Shown: piece after piece, positions 33,991 through 42,947 of the stretch | Layout of the letters: each line of letters begins with the position of its first letter | Numbering within the stretch: position 1 is the stretch's first letter | Source of the DNA: Alphaproteobacteria bacterium | GTDB lineage: Bacteria > Pseudomonadota > Alphaproteobacteria > Sphingomonadales > Sphingomonadaceae | NCBI GenBank assembly: GCA_019232625.1 | Contig: JAFANP010000038.1 | Location: 1-64,000 of the forward strand | Reading direction: 5' to 3' | DNA length: 64,000 bases | Notes under the pieces: model-generated | Databases searched by the model: none | Told to the model about the DNA's origin: nothing | Seen by the model: the letters and a program-made list of their open reading frames with translations, nothing else | Made by a program: the position numbers and the translations under genes

Positions 33991-34943
33991 TAGGCGGTCG
34001 AGGACAGGCGGCCGCGCGGATCGGCGATCTCTCCGCGCGCGATCTGACGCTTCTCGGCGGCCGTCAGGCGCTTGCGGATGTGGAGCGCCACGTCCTCGCG
34101 GGTCGTGCCCGGATCGCGGTCGCTTCCCGTGTCCCGGTCGAGGAACAGCGGGAATTCCGAGGCCGGCGGACGGTGGTTGAAATAGGCCTTGTCGTAGCTG
34201 CGCATGATGATGCGCTGCTCCCGGTTGAGCGTATCGAGCCACTCCGGATTGGAATCGTAGCGATCCTCCGACACCAGCCACGCCGGGCAGTAAGCGAGGA
34301 AGAGGTTCTTGCGAGTCACGTCGCTGTGATTGGGGTGGACGCGATGCCAGACGCGCGACTGCATGATGGTCATGGTCCCGCGCGGGAAGACCAGGGGACG
34401 CTCCCCCGGGATCGGCTGGGCCGAATAGAATTCCTCCAGATACTGGGTGTGCTGGCTGCCGGGCAGCACGACCATGTTGCCCATTTCCGCGGTGGGCAGG
34501 TCGGTCAGCCAATAGCCGATCAGGATGTTGAGCGGGAGCGTCGGCGCGAACACCCCGTAGGGGAGCGCCCGCGACCCATCGTGGTGCCACACGGCCGTCT
34601 TGCTGCCCGGGGGCCGAAGATGGATCTGCGTCTTGTGGATCTTGAGCAGCTCTCCATAGAGATCGTAGGCGAAGCCGACGTGTCGCTCATGGTCGATCAG
34701 CTCGGCGAGAACCGGGTCGCGCTCGACGATGTTCTCGACCCCGTAATATCTGTCCGGCGAGTAATCGGGGTCGGCCTGCGCGACGCGCATGATCGCGTCC
34801 GTGTAGCGCTCTATATCCTCCTCGGACAACCAGTTCTCCAGGACGAGGATGCCGTCCCGTTCGAATATCTCCCACTGCGCGTCGGTGAACCCGGGGGGCG
34901 CAAGACGATATTGCGTTCGGCACGTGTCGGATAACTGATCCAT
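33990..34943 (-). CDS. phytanoyl-CoA dioxygenase (PhyH) family protein
   Basis: A 317-residue non-haem iron, 2-oxoglutarate-dependent oxygenase. Iron ligands are the His and Asp of WHHDGSR and the distal His of WHRVHPNHS; the Arg of VTRKNLFLAY should bind 2-oxoglutarate. YFNHRPPASEFPLF is a late conserved segment. Bacterial members hydroxylate or otherwise oxidise small molecules in secondary metabolism. The ATG at 34943 has AGGAG six bases upstream. It follows the deaminase gene by 23 bases and forms a three-gene unit with it and the phosphatase. Confidence 0.83.
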   Translation of the reverse strand: MDQLSDTCRTQYRLAPPGFTDAQWEIFERDGILVLENWLSEEDIERYTDAIMRVAQADPDYSPDRYYGVENIVERDPVLAELIDHERHVGFAYDLYGELLKIHKTQIHLRPPGSKTAVWHHDGSRALPYGVFAPTLPLNILIGYWLTDLPTAEMGNMVVLPGSQHTQYLEEFYSAQPIPGERPLVFPRGTMTIMQSRVWHRVHPNHSDVTRKNLFLAYCPAWLVSEDRYDSNPEWLDTLNREQRIIMRSYDKAYFNHRPPASEFPLFLDRDTGSDRDPGTTREDVALHIRKRLTAAEKRQIARGEIADPRGRLSSTA

Positions 34944-34966
34944 GTCCGCTCCTATGATCCTTCCGC

Positions 34967-35422
34967 TCACGGCTGCCCGCCCCGGACCGCTCCACGATTC
35001 GCCTCGACGCTCGCGGTACCGAAACTGGAGGGGAGCAGATCGCCCAACGTCGTTTCGAGCGCGCGCTCGTCGTCGCGGAAGACCTCGATGACGGTCGAGG
35101 CGCTGCCCAGCTCGGCGATGCGCTGGCGGCAGCCTCCGCAGGGCGTGCAGACGTCGGGGCCGGCCGCCCACAAGGCGAGGCGGACGATCTCGCGCCGGCC
35201 GGCGACCACCATCGCCGCGATCGCCGCGGTCTCCGCGCAAACGCCCTCCGGGAAGGAGACGTTCTCCACGTTGCAGCCGATGAAGACCGACCCGTCCTCG
35301 GCGAGGACCGCCGCGCCGACGCGAAAGCGGGAATAAGGCGCATGGGCGTTGAGAGCCGCCCGCGCGGCGGCCGCCCCGAGCGAGGACGGGGCGGCATCCT
35401 CGACGGAAAGCTCGCTACGCAA
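34967..35422 (-). CDS. cytidine deaminase family protein
   Basis: A 151-residue zinc deaminase of the tetrameric cytidine deaminase family. Substrate Asn/Glu are in NVENVSFPEG, the zinc and proton-shuttle motif is VCAETAA (Cys-Ala-Glu) and the second pair is PCGGCRQ. All catalytic residues are present. The TTG at 35422 is preferred: GGAAGGAG lies eight bases upstream, and it overlaps the phosphatase stop. In a biosynthetic context it may act on a nucleoside-like intermediate, or be a salvage or resistance enzyme. Confidence 0.82.
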   Translation of the reverse strand: MRSELSVEDAAPSSLGAAAARAALNAHAPYSRFRVGAAVLAEDGSVFIGCNVENVSFPEGVCAETAAIAAMVVAGRREIVRLALWAAGPDVCTPCGGCRQRIAELGSASTVIEVFRDDERALETTLGDLLPSSFGTASVEANRGAVRGGQP

Positions 35423-36020
35423 GGCGCGCGCTCCTTCCGGCGACGAAGTGCGACCAGCCCCAATAGCCCCGCGCATTGGCGCAGGAAGCGGCCCGGACCC
35501 AACCCCGGCTCTGCAGGGCGCCCATCAGGAAGCGGTTTATCGCGCCATGGCCGAAGAGCACCACCGGCGCCTGCTCCCCGCGCGCAGCCTCGACGAGGAG
35601 GTTCACGCCTGCTTGCGCCCTCGACCGTACCGCCGCGCGGGATTCCACGCCTCGGGAATAGCCGAACCGCCAGAACACGCCCGACATCGTCACCCAGCGC
35701 GCCGGGGATATCCGAAGGCTGCGAAGCGGCGGCATGACCAGCCTCACTTCGTTGAACAAGGGAGACGTTTCCGCCGGCCGCCCTTCCCCAGCCGCGCGCG
35801 AGCAGGACTCGCGGGAGCGCGCGAGGGTGCTGCAGAATAAACGCGAAGCCCCCGCCGCGAAATGGCGCACTTCCGCCGGCGGCCGGCTGCTGTCGTGGAG
35901 CGGCGCCAAGTCGTAGCTGCGCGTCCACTGCTCGAAAGTCGCGACATCGATGGACGGCGTCCAATCGACATCGGGCTCGCCGTGTCTTACCAACAAAATG
36001 TCTGCAAGTCCGCGCTGCAA
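35415..36020 (-). CDS. histidine phosphatase (PGAM-like) family protein
   Basis: A 201-residue protein with the phosphoglycerate-mutase fold: nucleophilic His in LLVRHGEPD, the phosphate-pocket Arg in STLARSRE and the second His in LFGHGAINRFLMG. It would remove phosphate from a small metabolite. The start is a TTG at 36020 with no strong ribosome binding site, so the first residues are uncertain. First gene of a minus-strand unit with the deaminase and dioxygenase; divergent from the amidase. Confidence 0.78.
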   Translation of the reverse strand: MQRGLADILLVRHGEPDVDWTPSIDVATFEQWTRSYDLAPLHDSSRPPAEVRHFAAGASRLFCSTLARSRESCSRAAGEGRPAETSPLFNEVRLVMPPLRSLRISPARWVTMSGVFWRFGYSRGVESRAAVRSRAQAGVNLLVEAARGEQAPVVLFGHGAINRFLMGALQSRGWVRAASCANARGYWGWSHFVAGRSARLA

Positions 36021-36104
36021 TGTAAGCCCCGTAATTCCCCGGCGATTAGGCTCAAACGGTATACCAACCTATTTTCCAAGGCAATTATCGAAACGGATTC
36101 GGCA
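36021..36104. promoter_or_regulatory. divergent promoter region, phosphatase / amidase
   Basis: An 84-base gap that is clearly richer in A+T than its flanks and must hold promoters in both directions. Both genes appear to use TTG starts. I cannot place hexamers with confidence. Confidence 0.4.
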
Positions 36105-37457
36105 TTGATTGAAGCGCTCGACTGGTCCGCGAAGATGATGGCGCACGCTATTCGGTGCGGCGACATGTCAGCCGAGGCATTGGTGGAGGCCCATCTCGAC
36201 CGGATCGACGCCGTCAATCCGAAGGTCAATGCCGTCGTCCAGCTGGACGGCGACAAGGCCCGGGAGGCGGCCCGGGAGGTCGACCTGCGGCGCGCCGCCG
36301 GCGCCCCCTTGCCGCCGCTTGCCGGAGTCCCCTTCACGATGAAGGATTCCTTCGACACGGCCGGAATCGTCTCGACCGCTGGGACGCTGGGACGGCGGGA
36401 CCATCGCCCCGAGCGGGATGCGACGGTCGTCGAGCGCCTGCGCCGGGCGGGAGCCGTCCTCCTCGGCAAGAGCAACACGTCGGAGCTCACCTTGTCGTTC
36501 GAGACCGACAACCTCGTCTACGGGCGGACGAACAACCCCTACGATCTCGACAGGACGCCGGGCGGGAGCAGCGGCGGCGCCGCCGCCATCGTGGCTTGCG
36601 GGGGGGCCGCATTCGACGTCGGCAGCGACATGTCCGGCAGTTTGAGGGTGCCGGCGCATTTCTGCGGCGTCGCCGCCCTCAAGCCGACGGCCGGCAGCGT
36701 GCCGCGCACCGGCCACATCATCGAGGACGACGAGCGGACCCAGATCGGCCCGATCGCGCGGCGCGTGGAGGATCTCGGCTTCATCCTGCCTATCCTGGAA
36801 GGGCCGGACGGGGTGGACCGGACGGCCGGCGGCGGGCGCGGGCCACGTTCCGGCGCCGAGCGGCGCCGCGTCGCCGTCTTCGCGTCCGACGGGCGGAGCG
36901 AGCCCGATGCCGCGACCGAGCTTGCCGTCCGGGAAACCGCGGAAGTCCTGGTTTCGCTCGGCGTCGACGTCGCGTGGGCGCGGCCGCGCGCCCTGGACGA
37001 CCTCCCCCGGCTGAGGCGTGCCGACCGTTCCTGGATCGAGCGGATCCTCGAGCGGGCGGGCACGGGCGAGGTTCATCACGAGCTCGCCTGGATCCGCCGG
37101 CCCCCGATACCGGGCCGCGGCCTCGCCCCCGGGCCCCTGGCCGAGCATGTGGCGCGGTTCCGGCTGGACATGGACGCGTTCATGGAGGGTTTCGACGCAC
37201 TCATCTGCCCCGTGCGGCCCTATCCGGCGCCCCGTCACGGCGACAGCCTGAGACCGGAGCTCAAGGCCGGCCGCTGGTATACCCCCGCCTTCAACCTGAC
37301 GGGATGGCCGGTGGCGACCGTCCGGGCCGGAACCGCCGCCGGCGGCCTTCCGATCGGCGTCCAGGTCGCGGCGAAGCGGTGGCGGGAGGATGTCGCGCTC
37401 GAAATAGCCTTGCAGATCGAGCAATGGAGCGGCGGGTGGCGCCCGCCCAACCTATGA
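36105..37457 (+). CDS. amidase signature family enzyme
   Basis: A protein of about 450 residues. The Ser-Ser-Lys machinery is visible: Lys in VPFTMKDSFD, cis-Ser in TPGGSSGGAAA and the nucleophilic Ser in GSDMSGSLRVPA (most family members have GSDIGGSIR). The N terminus IEALDWSAKMMAHAIRCG fits if translation starts at the TTG at 36105; ATG 36135 is an alternative that would truncate the first helix. It hydrolyses or transfers an amide in the cluster, e.g. releasing a protecting group. Specificity cannot be predicted. Confidence 0.85.
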   Translation: MIEALDWSAKMMAHAIRCGDMSAEALVEAHLDRIDAVNPKVNAVVQLDGDKAREAAREVDLRRAAGAPLPPLAGVPFTMKDSFDTAGIVSTAGTLGRRDHRPERDATVVERLRRAGAVLLGKSNTSELTLSFETDNLVYGRTNNPYDLDRTPGGSSGGAAAIVACGGAAFDVGSDMSGSLRVPAHFCGVAALKPTAGSVPRTGHIIEDDERTQIGPIARRVEDLGFILPILEGPDGVDRTAGGGRGPRSGAERRRVAVFASDGRSEPDAATELAVRETAEVLVSLGVDVAWARPRALDDLPRLRRADRSWIERILERAGTGEVHHELAWIRRPPIPGRGLAPGPLAEHVARFRLDMDAFMEGFDALICPVRPYPAPRHGDSLRPELKAGRWYTPAFNLTGWPVATVRAGTAAGGLPIGVQVAAKRWREDVALEIALQIEQWSGGWRPPNL

Positions 37458-37744
37458 TCTTCCGATGAGTGGCGATCCGGCAACTCGGAAGAACCGGGTG
37501 ACGATTCAAGTCGTCGTGCCGTTGCGCGGCCTTCGCTACTTGGCTAGCCTCGACATTCAAAGCAGGCCGCGAGCAGACGAATGTCCGTTCATCCTGCCGC
37601 ACCGGGTCCACTTTCTCGAACGGAGCCAGTCGAGGTCATGAAGAACCTTGATCGACAGTCCCCTTCCGGGGCCGCGGACCGGCGGGAACTGGCCCCGGTG
37701 GGTGCGCAACCCTATTCGCTCCCCGCGTCATAGGCCTGTCGCCG

Positions 37745-39214
37745 TTGATCGACGCAATCGACCTTGGACCACCGAAGGTGGAGCGCGCCGCGGCATGGCG
37801 GGTGTACAGGATCCGGATCGCGGTCTGCCTCGGCATATTGCTGGGCGCCATCGACGGCGGGATCATCGCGCCGATCCTCCCCGCCATCTCGCGCGACCTG
37901 GTTTCCGCGGCGGGCGGCCTGTCCTGGCTGGCGAGCGGCTACTTCCTGGGGACCGCTCTCGCCGCGCCAGCCTGGGGCGGGATCGGGGATTCAAGGGGCC
38001 ATTCCTTCGTGGTCACGACCGGGCTGTCGATCCTGATCCTCAGCACGGCCGCCTGCGCCGTGACCGGCATGGCGGGGGTCGATATCCCGATCCTGCCCGA
38101 CGACCTGCAATTCGCCGCCTTCCGCTTCGCCCAGGGTATCGGCAGCTCGGCGGTCTTCACCGGCGGCTTCGCCCTGCTGAGCGAGACCGCCTCGGCGCGC
38201 CGGCGCGCCAAGAGCAGCGGCCTTTTCAGCGGCGTCTTCGCGATCGCGACCATGTTCGGTCCGGTCACCGCCGGGCTGATCAACGATCACGCGCATCTCG
38301 GCTTGGGCGGAGTCGAGATATCGGGCTGGCGGTTCGTGTTCATCTTGCAATTGCCGGTTGCGCTGCTCGCCTTTCTTCTGATGCCGGCAAGGACTCCGCA
38401 GAGCCTGCCGGCCCAGGGCAGATTCGATTATTCCGGACTGGGGCTGGTCGGGCTGGTCGCCATCTTGTGCATGAACCTCGTCAGCCGCACGAAGAGCGTG
38501 GAGGGCGGCCTCTTGATCGCCGCGACCGTGGCCGGGATCGGAATTGCGCTCGCCGCCCTGGTCCGGGTCGAGCGGAGGGCCGAGCGGCCGCTTCTTCCGC
38601 CCGAGCTGCTCCGCCTCGATGCGGTGCGACATTCCTGCGCCGGAGCGTCGATGACCGCGGGGGCTCTGACCTGCTTCGCCCTGTCGATGCCCGGGAGCCT
38701 GCAGGCCGGCGCGAACCTGTCGGCCGCCGCCAGCGGCGCCCTGATGGCGGCTTTGTCCTTCGGCTATTTCGGAGGAACGGTGGTCAACGGGTGGTTCGTC
38801 GGCCGCACCGGCCGGGCCCGCGACGCGGCCCTGTTCTGGGCCGGGCTCTGCGTGGTCGCGCTCGGGATCCTCGCGGCCCAGCCGGCGGGCGAGCGCAACA
38901 TGCTCTTCGTCCTGCTGTTCGCGATCGGCGCCGGCTTCGGGCCGCTGCAGCCGATGCAGTTCATCATGATGCAGCTCGCCGTCCCCGGCAACCGACAGGG
39001 CACCGCGGCCGGCATGCTGAACTTCTTCCGTCGCCTGGGGGCGTGGGGCGGCGGCGCGCTCGGCGGGCTGGTGCTGGCCCACAACCTGAACGCGCCGCGC
39101 CAGGTCGCGGGGACGTCGTGGCCTTACGTCCTGCCGTCGATCTTGTGCATGGGCTTCCTGGCGGCCAATCTCGTCTTCATCTGGCGCCTCTCGCGCGACA
39201 GGATCCCGGATTAG
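37745..39214 (+). CDS. MFS transporter, DHA2 (EmrB/QacA) type
   Basis: A 489-residue transporter with about 14 membrane helices. GDSRGHSFVVTTG is the loop 2-3 motif and the segment from 131 (FAQGIGSSAVFTGGFALLSE) resembles the EmrB/QacA motif B/C region. Best read as the exporter or self-resistance pump of the cluster. The start is a TTG at 37745 without a strong ribosome binding site; translation may be coupled to upstream short ORFs. The 287-base gap before it holds two small overlapping ORFs (see findings) and no obvious promoter. Confidence 0.84.
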   Translation: MIDAIDLGPPKVERAAAWRVYRIRIAVCLGILLGAIDGGIIAPILPAISRDLVSAAGGLSWLASGYFLGTALAAPAWGGIGDSRGHSFVVTTGLSILILSTAACAVTGMAGVDIPILPDDLQFAAFRFAQGIGSSAVFTGGFALLSETASARRRAKSSGLFSGVFAIATMFGPVTAGLINDHAHLGLGGVEISGWRFVFILQLPVALLAFLLMPARTPQSLPAQGRFDYSGLGLVGLVAILCMNLVSRTKSVEGGLLIAATVAGIGIALAALVRVERRAERPLLPPELLRLDAVRHSCAGASMTAGALTCFALSMPGSLQAGANLSAAASGALMAALSFGYFGGTVVNGWFVGRTGRARDAALFWAGLCVVALGILAAQPAGERNMLFVLLFAIGAGFGPLQPMQFIMMQLAVPGNRQGTAAGMLNFFRRLGAWGGGALGGLVLAHNLNAPRQVAGTSWPYVLPSILCMGFLAANLVFIWRLSRDRIPD

Positions 39215-39362
39215 CGATGAGACTCGGCGCCCTTCCCGTCGCCACGGTCCGCTATGGTATTGAAGTCAACTCTGTAATAGCATTGGCGGAACGCCCAGGA
39301 AACGGGACCGTCAAACGCCATTTTCGGCAAAATTCACAAAGAAAGATGGGGGCTTTTTGAAG

Positions 39363-40226
39363 ATGAATATTCCGGCGACTAACGGCGTTCGTGATCCGGA
39401 TCGCTTCGCGCAGTGGGAGGCGATCGCATTTCCCGGTTCCGTGGAGCAGGCTCGCGCAGGATCGGTCGGTAAAGAGCAGGCCATGAGGGCGATGAAAGTC
39501 GCGGTCGAGCGCTTCTACCCGGATTGCATCTACGCCTTCGGTCACGGCTCCTCGATTACCGGTTCCTACAAGGCCTATTCCGATCTGGATGTGATCGTGA
39601 TCAACCCCCCCGGGTCGAATTGGGAAATACGTCACGAGGTCGTCGAGGGCTTCCCTGTCGAATTTACCACTTATTCGATGGATACCGTAGAGGTCATGGC
39701 GATGCTCGCTCTCCATATCCGGATTCCGCTCGGCCTGCTGGCCTGGACCGGTGAGATCATCGTCGACAACAAGGGCGATGCGAAGGAATTCCAGGCGCGC
39801 ATGGCCGCGATGGCCGAGCAGATGCCGCTCATCGACAGGACTCACGACCGGGAAAATACACGGGCGATCTTGTTTACGACGCTGGTCGATCTCCGCAAGG
39901 ATCGGGGCGTCGAGGTTGCCCAGGCGGTGATCCTCAACAATTATAGAGCGTTCATCACCGGCATAACGCTTCTCGCCAACACCTGGCAGCATCGCAGCCG
40001 GCACTTCGTGAAGAATCCGGACTTGCCGGGCTCGGCGAGAATTACGGCCCTGCATAGTGCGATCGCCAAGTTGATGGCGGGCGACATCGCGCCCATGATC
40101 GATTTCACCGAGGACCTGATCGAGGATCTGGGCGGCCCGCTTTGGAGCGGCCGGGCGACGAGCCTCGAAGTGCGGCCGGAATATCTGCCGGTCATCAGAA
40201 TGCTGCTGACCGCGCTTTCCGGCTGA
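39363..40226 (+). CDS. nucleotidyltransferase-fold protein (first of two)
   Basis: A 287-residue protein with the Pol-beta nucleotidyltransferase core: GHGSSITGSYKAYSDLDVIVI contains the G-S and the catalytic D-x-D. The C-terminal 150 residues are helical, as in aminoglycoside nucleotidyltransferases or HEPN-like partners. It could transfer a nucleotide to the cluster product or intermediate. ATG at 39363; an in-frame TTG at 39357 with a GGGGG stretch just upstream is also possible. Local A+T content is higher than in the housekeeping genes. Confidence 0.72.
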   Translation: MNIPATNGVRDPDRFAQWEAIAFPGSVEQARAGSVGKEQAMRAMKVAVERFYPDCIYAFGHGSSITGSYKAYSDLDVIVINPPGSNWEIRHEVVEGFPVEFTTYSMDTVEVMAMLALHIRIPLGLLAWTGEIIVDNKGDAKEFQARMAAMAEQMPLIDRTHDRENTRAILFTTLVDLRKDRGVEVAQAVILNNYRAFITGITLLANTWQHRSRHFVKNPDLPGSARITALHSAIAKLMAGDIAPMIDFTEDLIEDLGGPLWSGRATSLEVRPEYLPVIRMLLTALSG

Positions 40227-40346
40227 CCGCGCCCGAATTCGCTATGAAGCTATAGACGCTTTCCCCCCTCTTTGGCAGCATGGCCGCCGTACCGACGACG
40301 TCGCGCGAGGCCTCGTGACGACGATCGAATGAAGGAACCGCTCCGA

Positions 40347-42071
40347 ATGGCGAATTTAGCGCAACCCGATGAATTCGGCTTTCGAGATGCGGCCGTCTCA
40401 TCCGCGAAATCCGCGATCGAGCATTTGGAGCTGCCCGAGCGGGCCGAGAGCTTTCTTATCGGCTCGTGTGCCGAAGGCTTCGGTAACCCCCTGTCGGACA
40501 TCGATATCCTGATCGCGATCCCCCCGGGCAAAAACAAGGAGCCCGTGTTCCGCCATTATACTTGGGTCGGCGAGCAGCGGGTCGAGGTCTATTCAAGGCC
40601 GACCGACGATCTTCAGGAGTTCGTCGAACGGATCAATGCGCTCACGCCCGACGCGGTGGCCGACGCGGTCCGGCGGGGCCAGTCGAGCGAGGACGCCCTC
40701 GAGGAAGACCTCGAAATGTATCATCGCGTCCTGTTCGCCTATCCGATCCGGCCGAACGGTCTGCTCGGCGCCGTCCACGCGCTCATGGATCACGAGAAGC
40801 TGATCGAGCTCCGCGCGGCCCTGGAGGAGATAAGGTTCAGGAATTATTCGGAGCTCGCTCTGGCGGCCGAGGGACTCGCGCTTTCCAACCTGGCGACCGC
40901 CTATGCGCGCTCCGCGCTCGAGGCGGCGGCCGCGTCGTGGGGCGCTCGCCAGGGGCAGACCTATGCCGGCAAGAAGTTCCTGAGCTGGCGGCTGGCACGG
41001 GCGGGGCTTCCCGCGGAAAGGATCGAGAAGCTGGAGGAGCTCACTTCGACCATCTCCACCGGATTCCTGCATCGTTCGCTGGATTTCGAGGGGTTCGTCG
41101 AGACGTTCGGAATGCCGGCCGTCGACGTGGCGGCCGAGATCGTGGCGGAGGACGAGGTGCTCCGGGTGCGGCTGACCGACCAGCTCTGGATCGGCAACCA
41201 GCGTCGAACGGTCGTGGTGCCGAGCGAGATCGTGGGGGCGTTCGACGCGTCGATCGGATCGGGCGCCGCCCAGATCCCCGACTCCGCGGAAGCCCGGCGT
41301 CTCTGCTTCCTGTCCGGCCTAGCCCGCCTTGAGACGAGCTTCGGGCGGATCGAGCGCGTCTCCCAGGCGATCGACGGCCGAAGCGATGCGGTCATGACGG
41401 CCAAGGGCTTCGGCAAGCTGCCGTCCGAGCCCTTCGTCGTCACCGAGGGCGTCAGCACCTTGGTCGATGCCGCCATGGCCATCTCCACGGCCGGATTCCT
41501 GTTCGCCAATTGCAAGGAGGATGCGATCGGCGCGGCCAGGACGGGGCGCTGGCGTCAGTTCGACATCGCGCTGGGCCGGATGCGCCAGTTCACGCTCGAC
41601 GCCATCTCCTATTCGGAGACGTTCAGGCCGGCGCCCGTCGAGAGCGACGCCGCCAATTCCTGCCGTCCCTCGACGGCAACCGAATTGCAGCCTCAGGTTC
41701 GGGAAGCGGCCGTCATCCGCTGCCGCGACGCCGCTTCGGCCGAGCGGGCCCTGGCGGCGACGGAGGTGGTCTTCTCCCGGCTTCCGCCGGAGATATTCGG
41801 CCAGCTTCAATATGCCGCGTCGAGCGCGTTCGCCGGAATGGCCTTCATCGAGCTCGTCTTCGTCTGGGGGAAGGTGGCCAAGGGCATGGGCAAGGCCCTG
41901 ATGAGCAAGGGCATCCGGAAGACCTTCGTCAGGGAATGGGATTCGATCCTCGAGCAATCGAGCCTCGCCGACCTGCCCCGGGATATGCGCGTCCACGTCA
42001 AGCCCGAGAAGTTCCAGTTCAACTGGGCGCGCTCGGACGATCTTCGCGCCGCGGTGACGGAAGCGCAATAA
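40347..42071 (+). CDS. large nucleotidyltransferase-fold protein (second of two)
   Basis: A protein of about 574 residues. FLIGSCAEGFGNPLSDIDILIAI gives the nucleotidyltransferase G-S and D-x-D; a third acidic residue may be in QRVEVYS. A helical middle (about 150-240) and a long C-terminal region without recognised domain follow. It may pair with the preceding nucleotidyltransferase. ATG 40347 has GAAGGA at about ten bases; ATG 40329 is an alternative adding six residues. Converges on the SDR gene. Confidence 0.68.
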   Translation: MANLAQPDEFGFRDAAVSSAKSAIEHLELPERAESFLIGSCAEGFGNPLSDIDILIAIPPGKNKEPVFRHYTWVGEQRVEVYSRPTDDLQEFVERINALTPDAVADAVRRGQSSEDALEEDLEMYHRVLFAYPIRPNGLLGAVHALMDHEKLIELRAALEEIRFRNYSELALAAEGLALSNLATAYARSALEAAAASWGARQGQTYAGKKFLSWRLARAGLPAERIEKLEELTSTISTGFLHRSLDFEGFVETFGMPAVDVAAEIVAEDEVLRVRLTDQLWIGNQRRTVVVPSEIVGAFDASIGSGAAQIPDSAEARRLCFLSGLARLETSFGRIERVSQAIDGRSDAVMTAKGFGKLPSEPFVVTEGVSTLVDAAMAISTAGFLFANCKEDAIGAARTGRWRQFDIALGRMRQFTLDAISYSETFRPAPVESDAANSCRPSTATELQPQVREAAVIRCRDAASAERALAATEVVFSRLPPEIFGQLQYAASSAFAGMAFIELVFVWGKVAKGMGKALMSKGIRKTFVREWDSILEQSSLADLPRDMRVHVKPEKFQFNWARSDDLRAAVTEAQ

Positions 42072-42113
42072 GCTTTCGCCTTCACCGTTGCGCCTCGCGC
42101 GATGCCCCTCCCC

Positions 42114-42130
42114 CCGTCGCTCCGCGACGG
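42114..42130. terminator. hairpin between convergent genes
   Basis: CCGTCGC (42114-42120) and GCGACGG (42124-42130) with a TCC loop, next to the SDR stop codon and 43 bases after the nucleotidyltransferase stop. No T-run. Confidence 0.4.
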
Positions 42131-42131
42131 C

Positions 42132-42944
42132 TCAGGTTCGTGCCAGGCCCGAGGCGGCCATCAGATGGCGCAGGTGGCGCCGCAGCAGGCCGGGCGTCCA
42201 GCGCGCGGCGAACGCCAGTTGCCGGGCGACCTTTCCCACCTGATGGTGCACCTGCCGGCCGCCGTGGACGGCGCGCCAGGCGGCCTCGGCGACGGCTTCG
42301 ACGGGCGTGAACGCGAACCCGGCGCGGACGATGGTGTCGCGCCGCGAAGCATCGTCCGAGCGGCTGTTCGAGCCGTCGAGAATGGGGGTGTCGACAAAGT
42401 CCGGCATCAGCGAGCAGACCTTGATCCGGTCCGAATGCCATTCAAGGTCGAGCGCCTCGGTGAGGCCGCGCACCGCGAACTTGCTTGCGCAATAGAGGGC
42501 GAGGCCGCCGGTGCCGTAATGGCCCGCCGCGCTCGAGGTGTTGACCAGCGCCGAACCCGGCGCGCTGGCCTTGAGGTGCGAGTAGGCCGCCTGGGCGCCG
42601 TAGACCATGCCGCGGACGTTCACGTCGATCAGCCGATCTATCTCGTCCCTGTCGAGTCGGTCCAGCCTTCCGGCGACCCCGACGCCGGCATTGTTGAACA
42701 GGACGTCGATCCTTCCGCCCGCCGCTTCGGCGAAGGCGGCCAGCGCCGAATCCCATCCCGTCCGGTCGCGCACGTCCAGGACGTGGGCGTGCCACGCCCC
42801 GGACGGCAGCGAGGCGCCAGTCTCGGCCATTCCGCGCTCGCTGACGTCGGCCAGCCCGACGAACCAGCCGCGCTCGGCGAAATGCTTCGCGACGGCCCGC
42901 CCGATCCCCGAGGCGCCGCCGGTGACGAAGATAGACCTGCGCAC
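42132..42944 (-). CDS. short-chain dehydrogenase/reductase
   Basis: A 270-residue NAD(P)-dependent oxidoreductase. Cofactor motif TGGASGIGRAV, NNAGVG, the Ser in NTSSAAGHYG and the catalytic YCASK are all present. Last gene of the long minus-strand operon that starts near 52 kb. Three bases separate it from the upstream HPr-kinase-like gene. It uses a GTG start at 42944. Likely reduces a ketone or aldehyde, or oxidises an alcohol, in the pathway. Confidence 0.88.
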   Translation of the reverse strand: MRRSIFVTGGASGIGRAVAKHFAERGWFVGLADVSERGMAETGASLPSGAWHAHVLDVRDRTGWDSALAAFAEAAGGRIDVLFNNAGVGVAGRLDRLDRDEIDRLIDVNVRGMVYGAQAAYSHLKASAPGSALVNTSSAAGHYGTGGLALYCASKFAVRGLTEALDLEWHSDRIKVCSLMPDFVDTPILDGSNSRSDDASRRDTIVRAGFAFTPVEAVAEAAWRAVHGGRQVHHQVGKVARQLAFAARWTPGLLRRHLRHLMAASGLART

Positions 42945-42947
42945 GCC

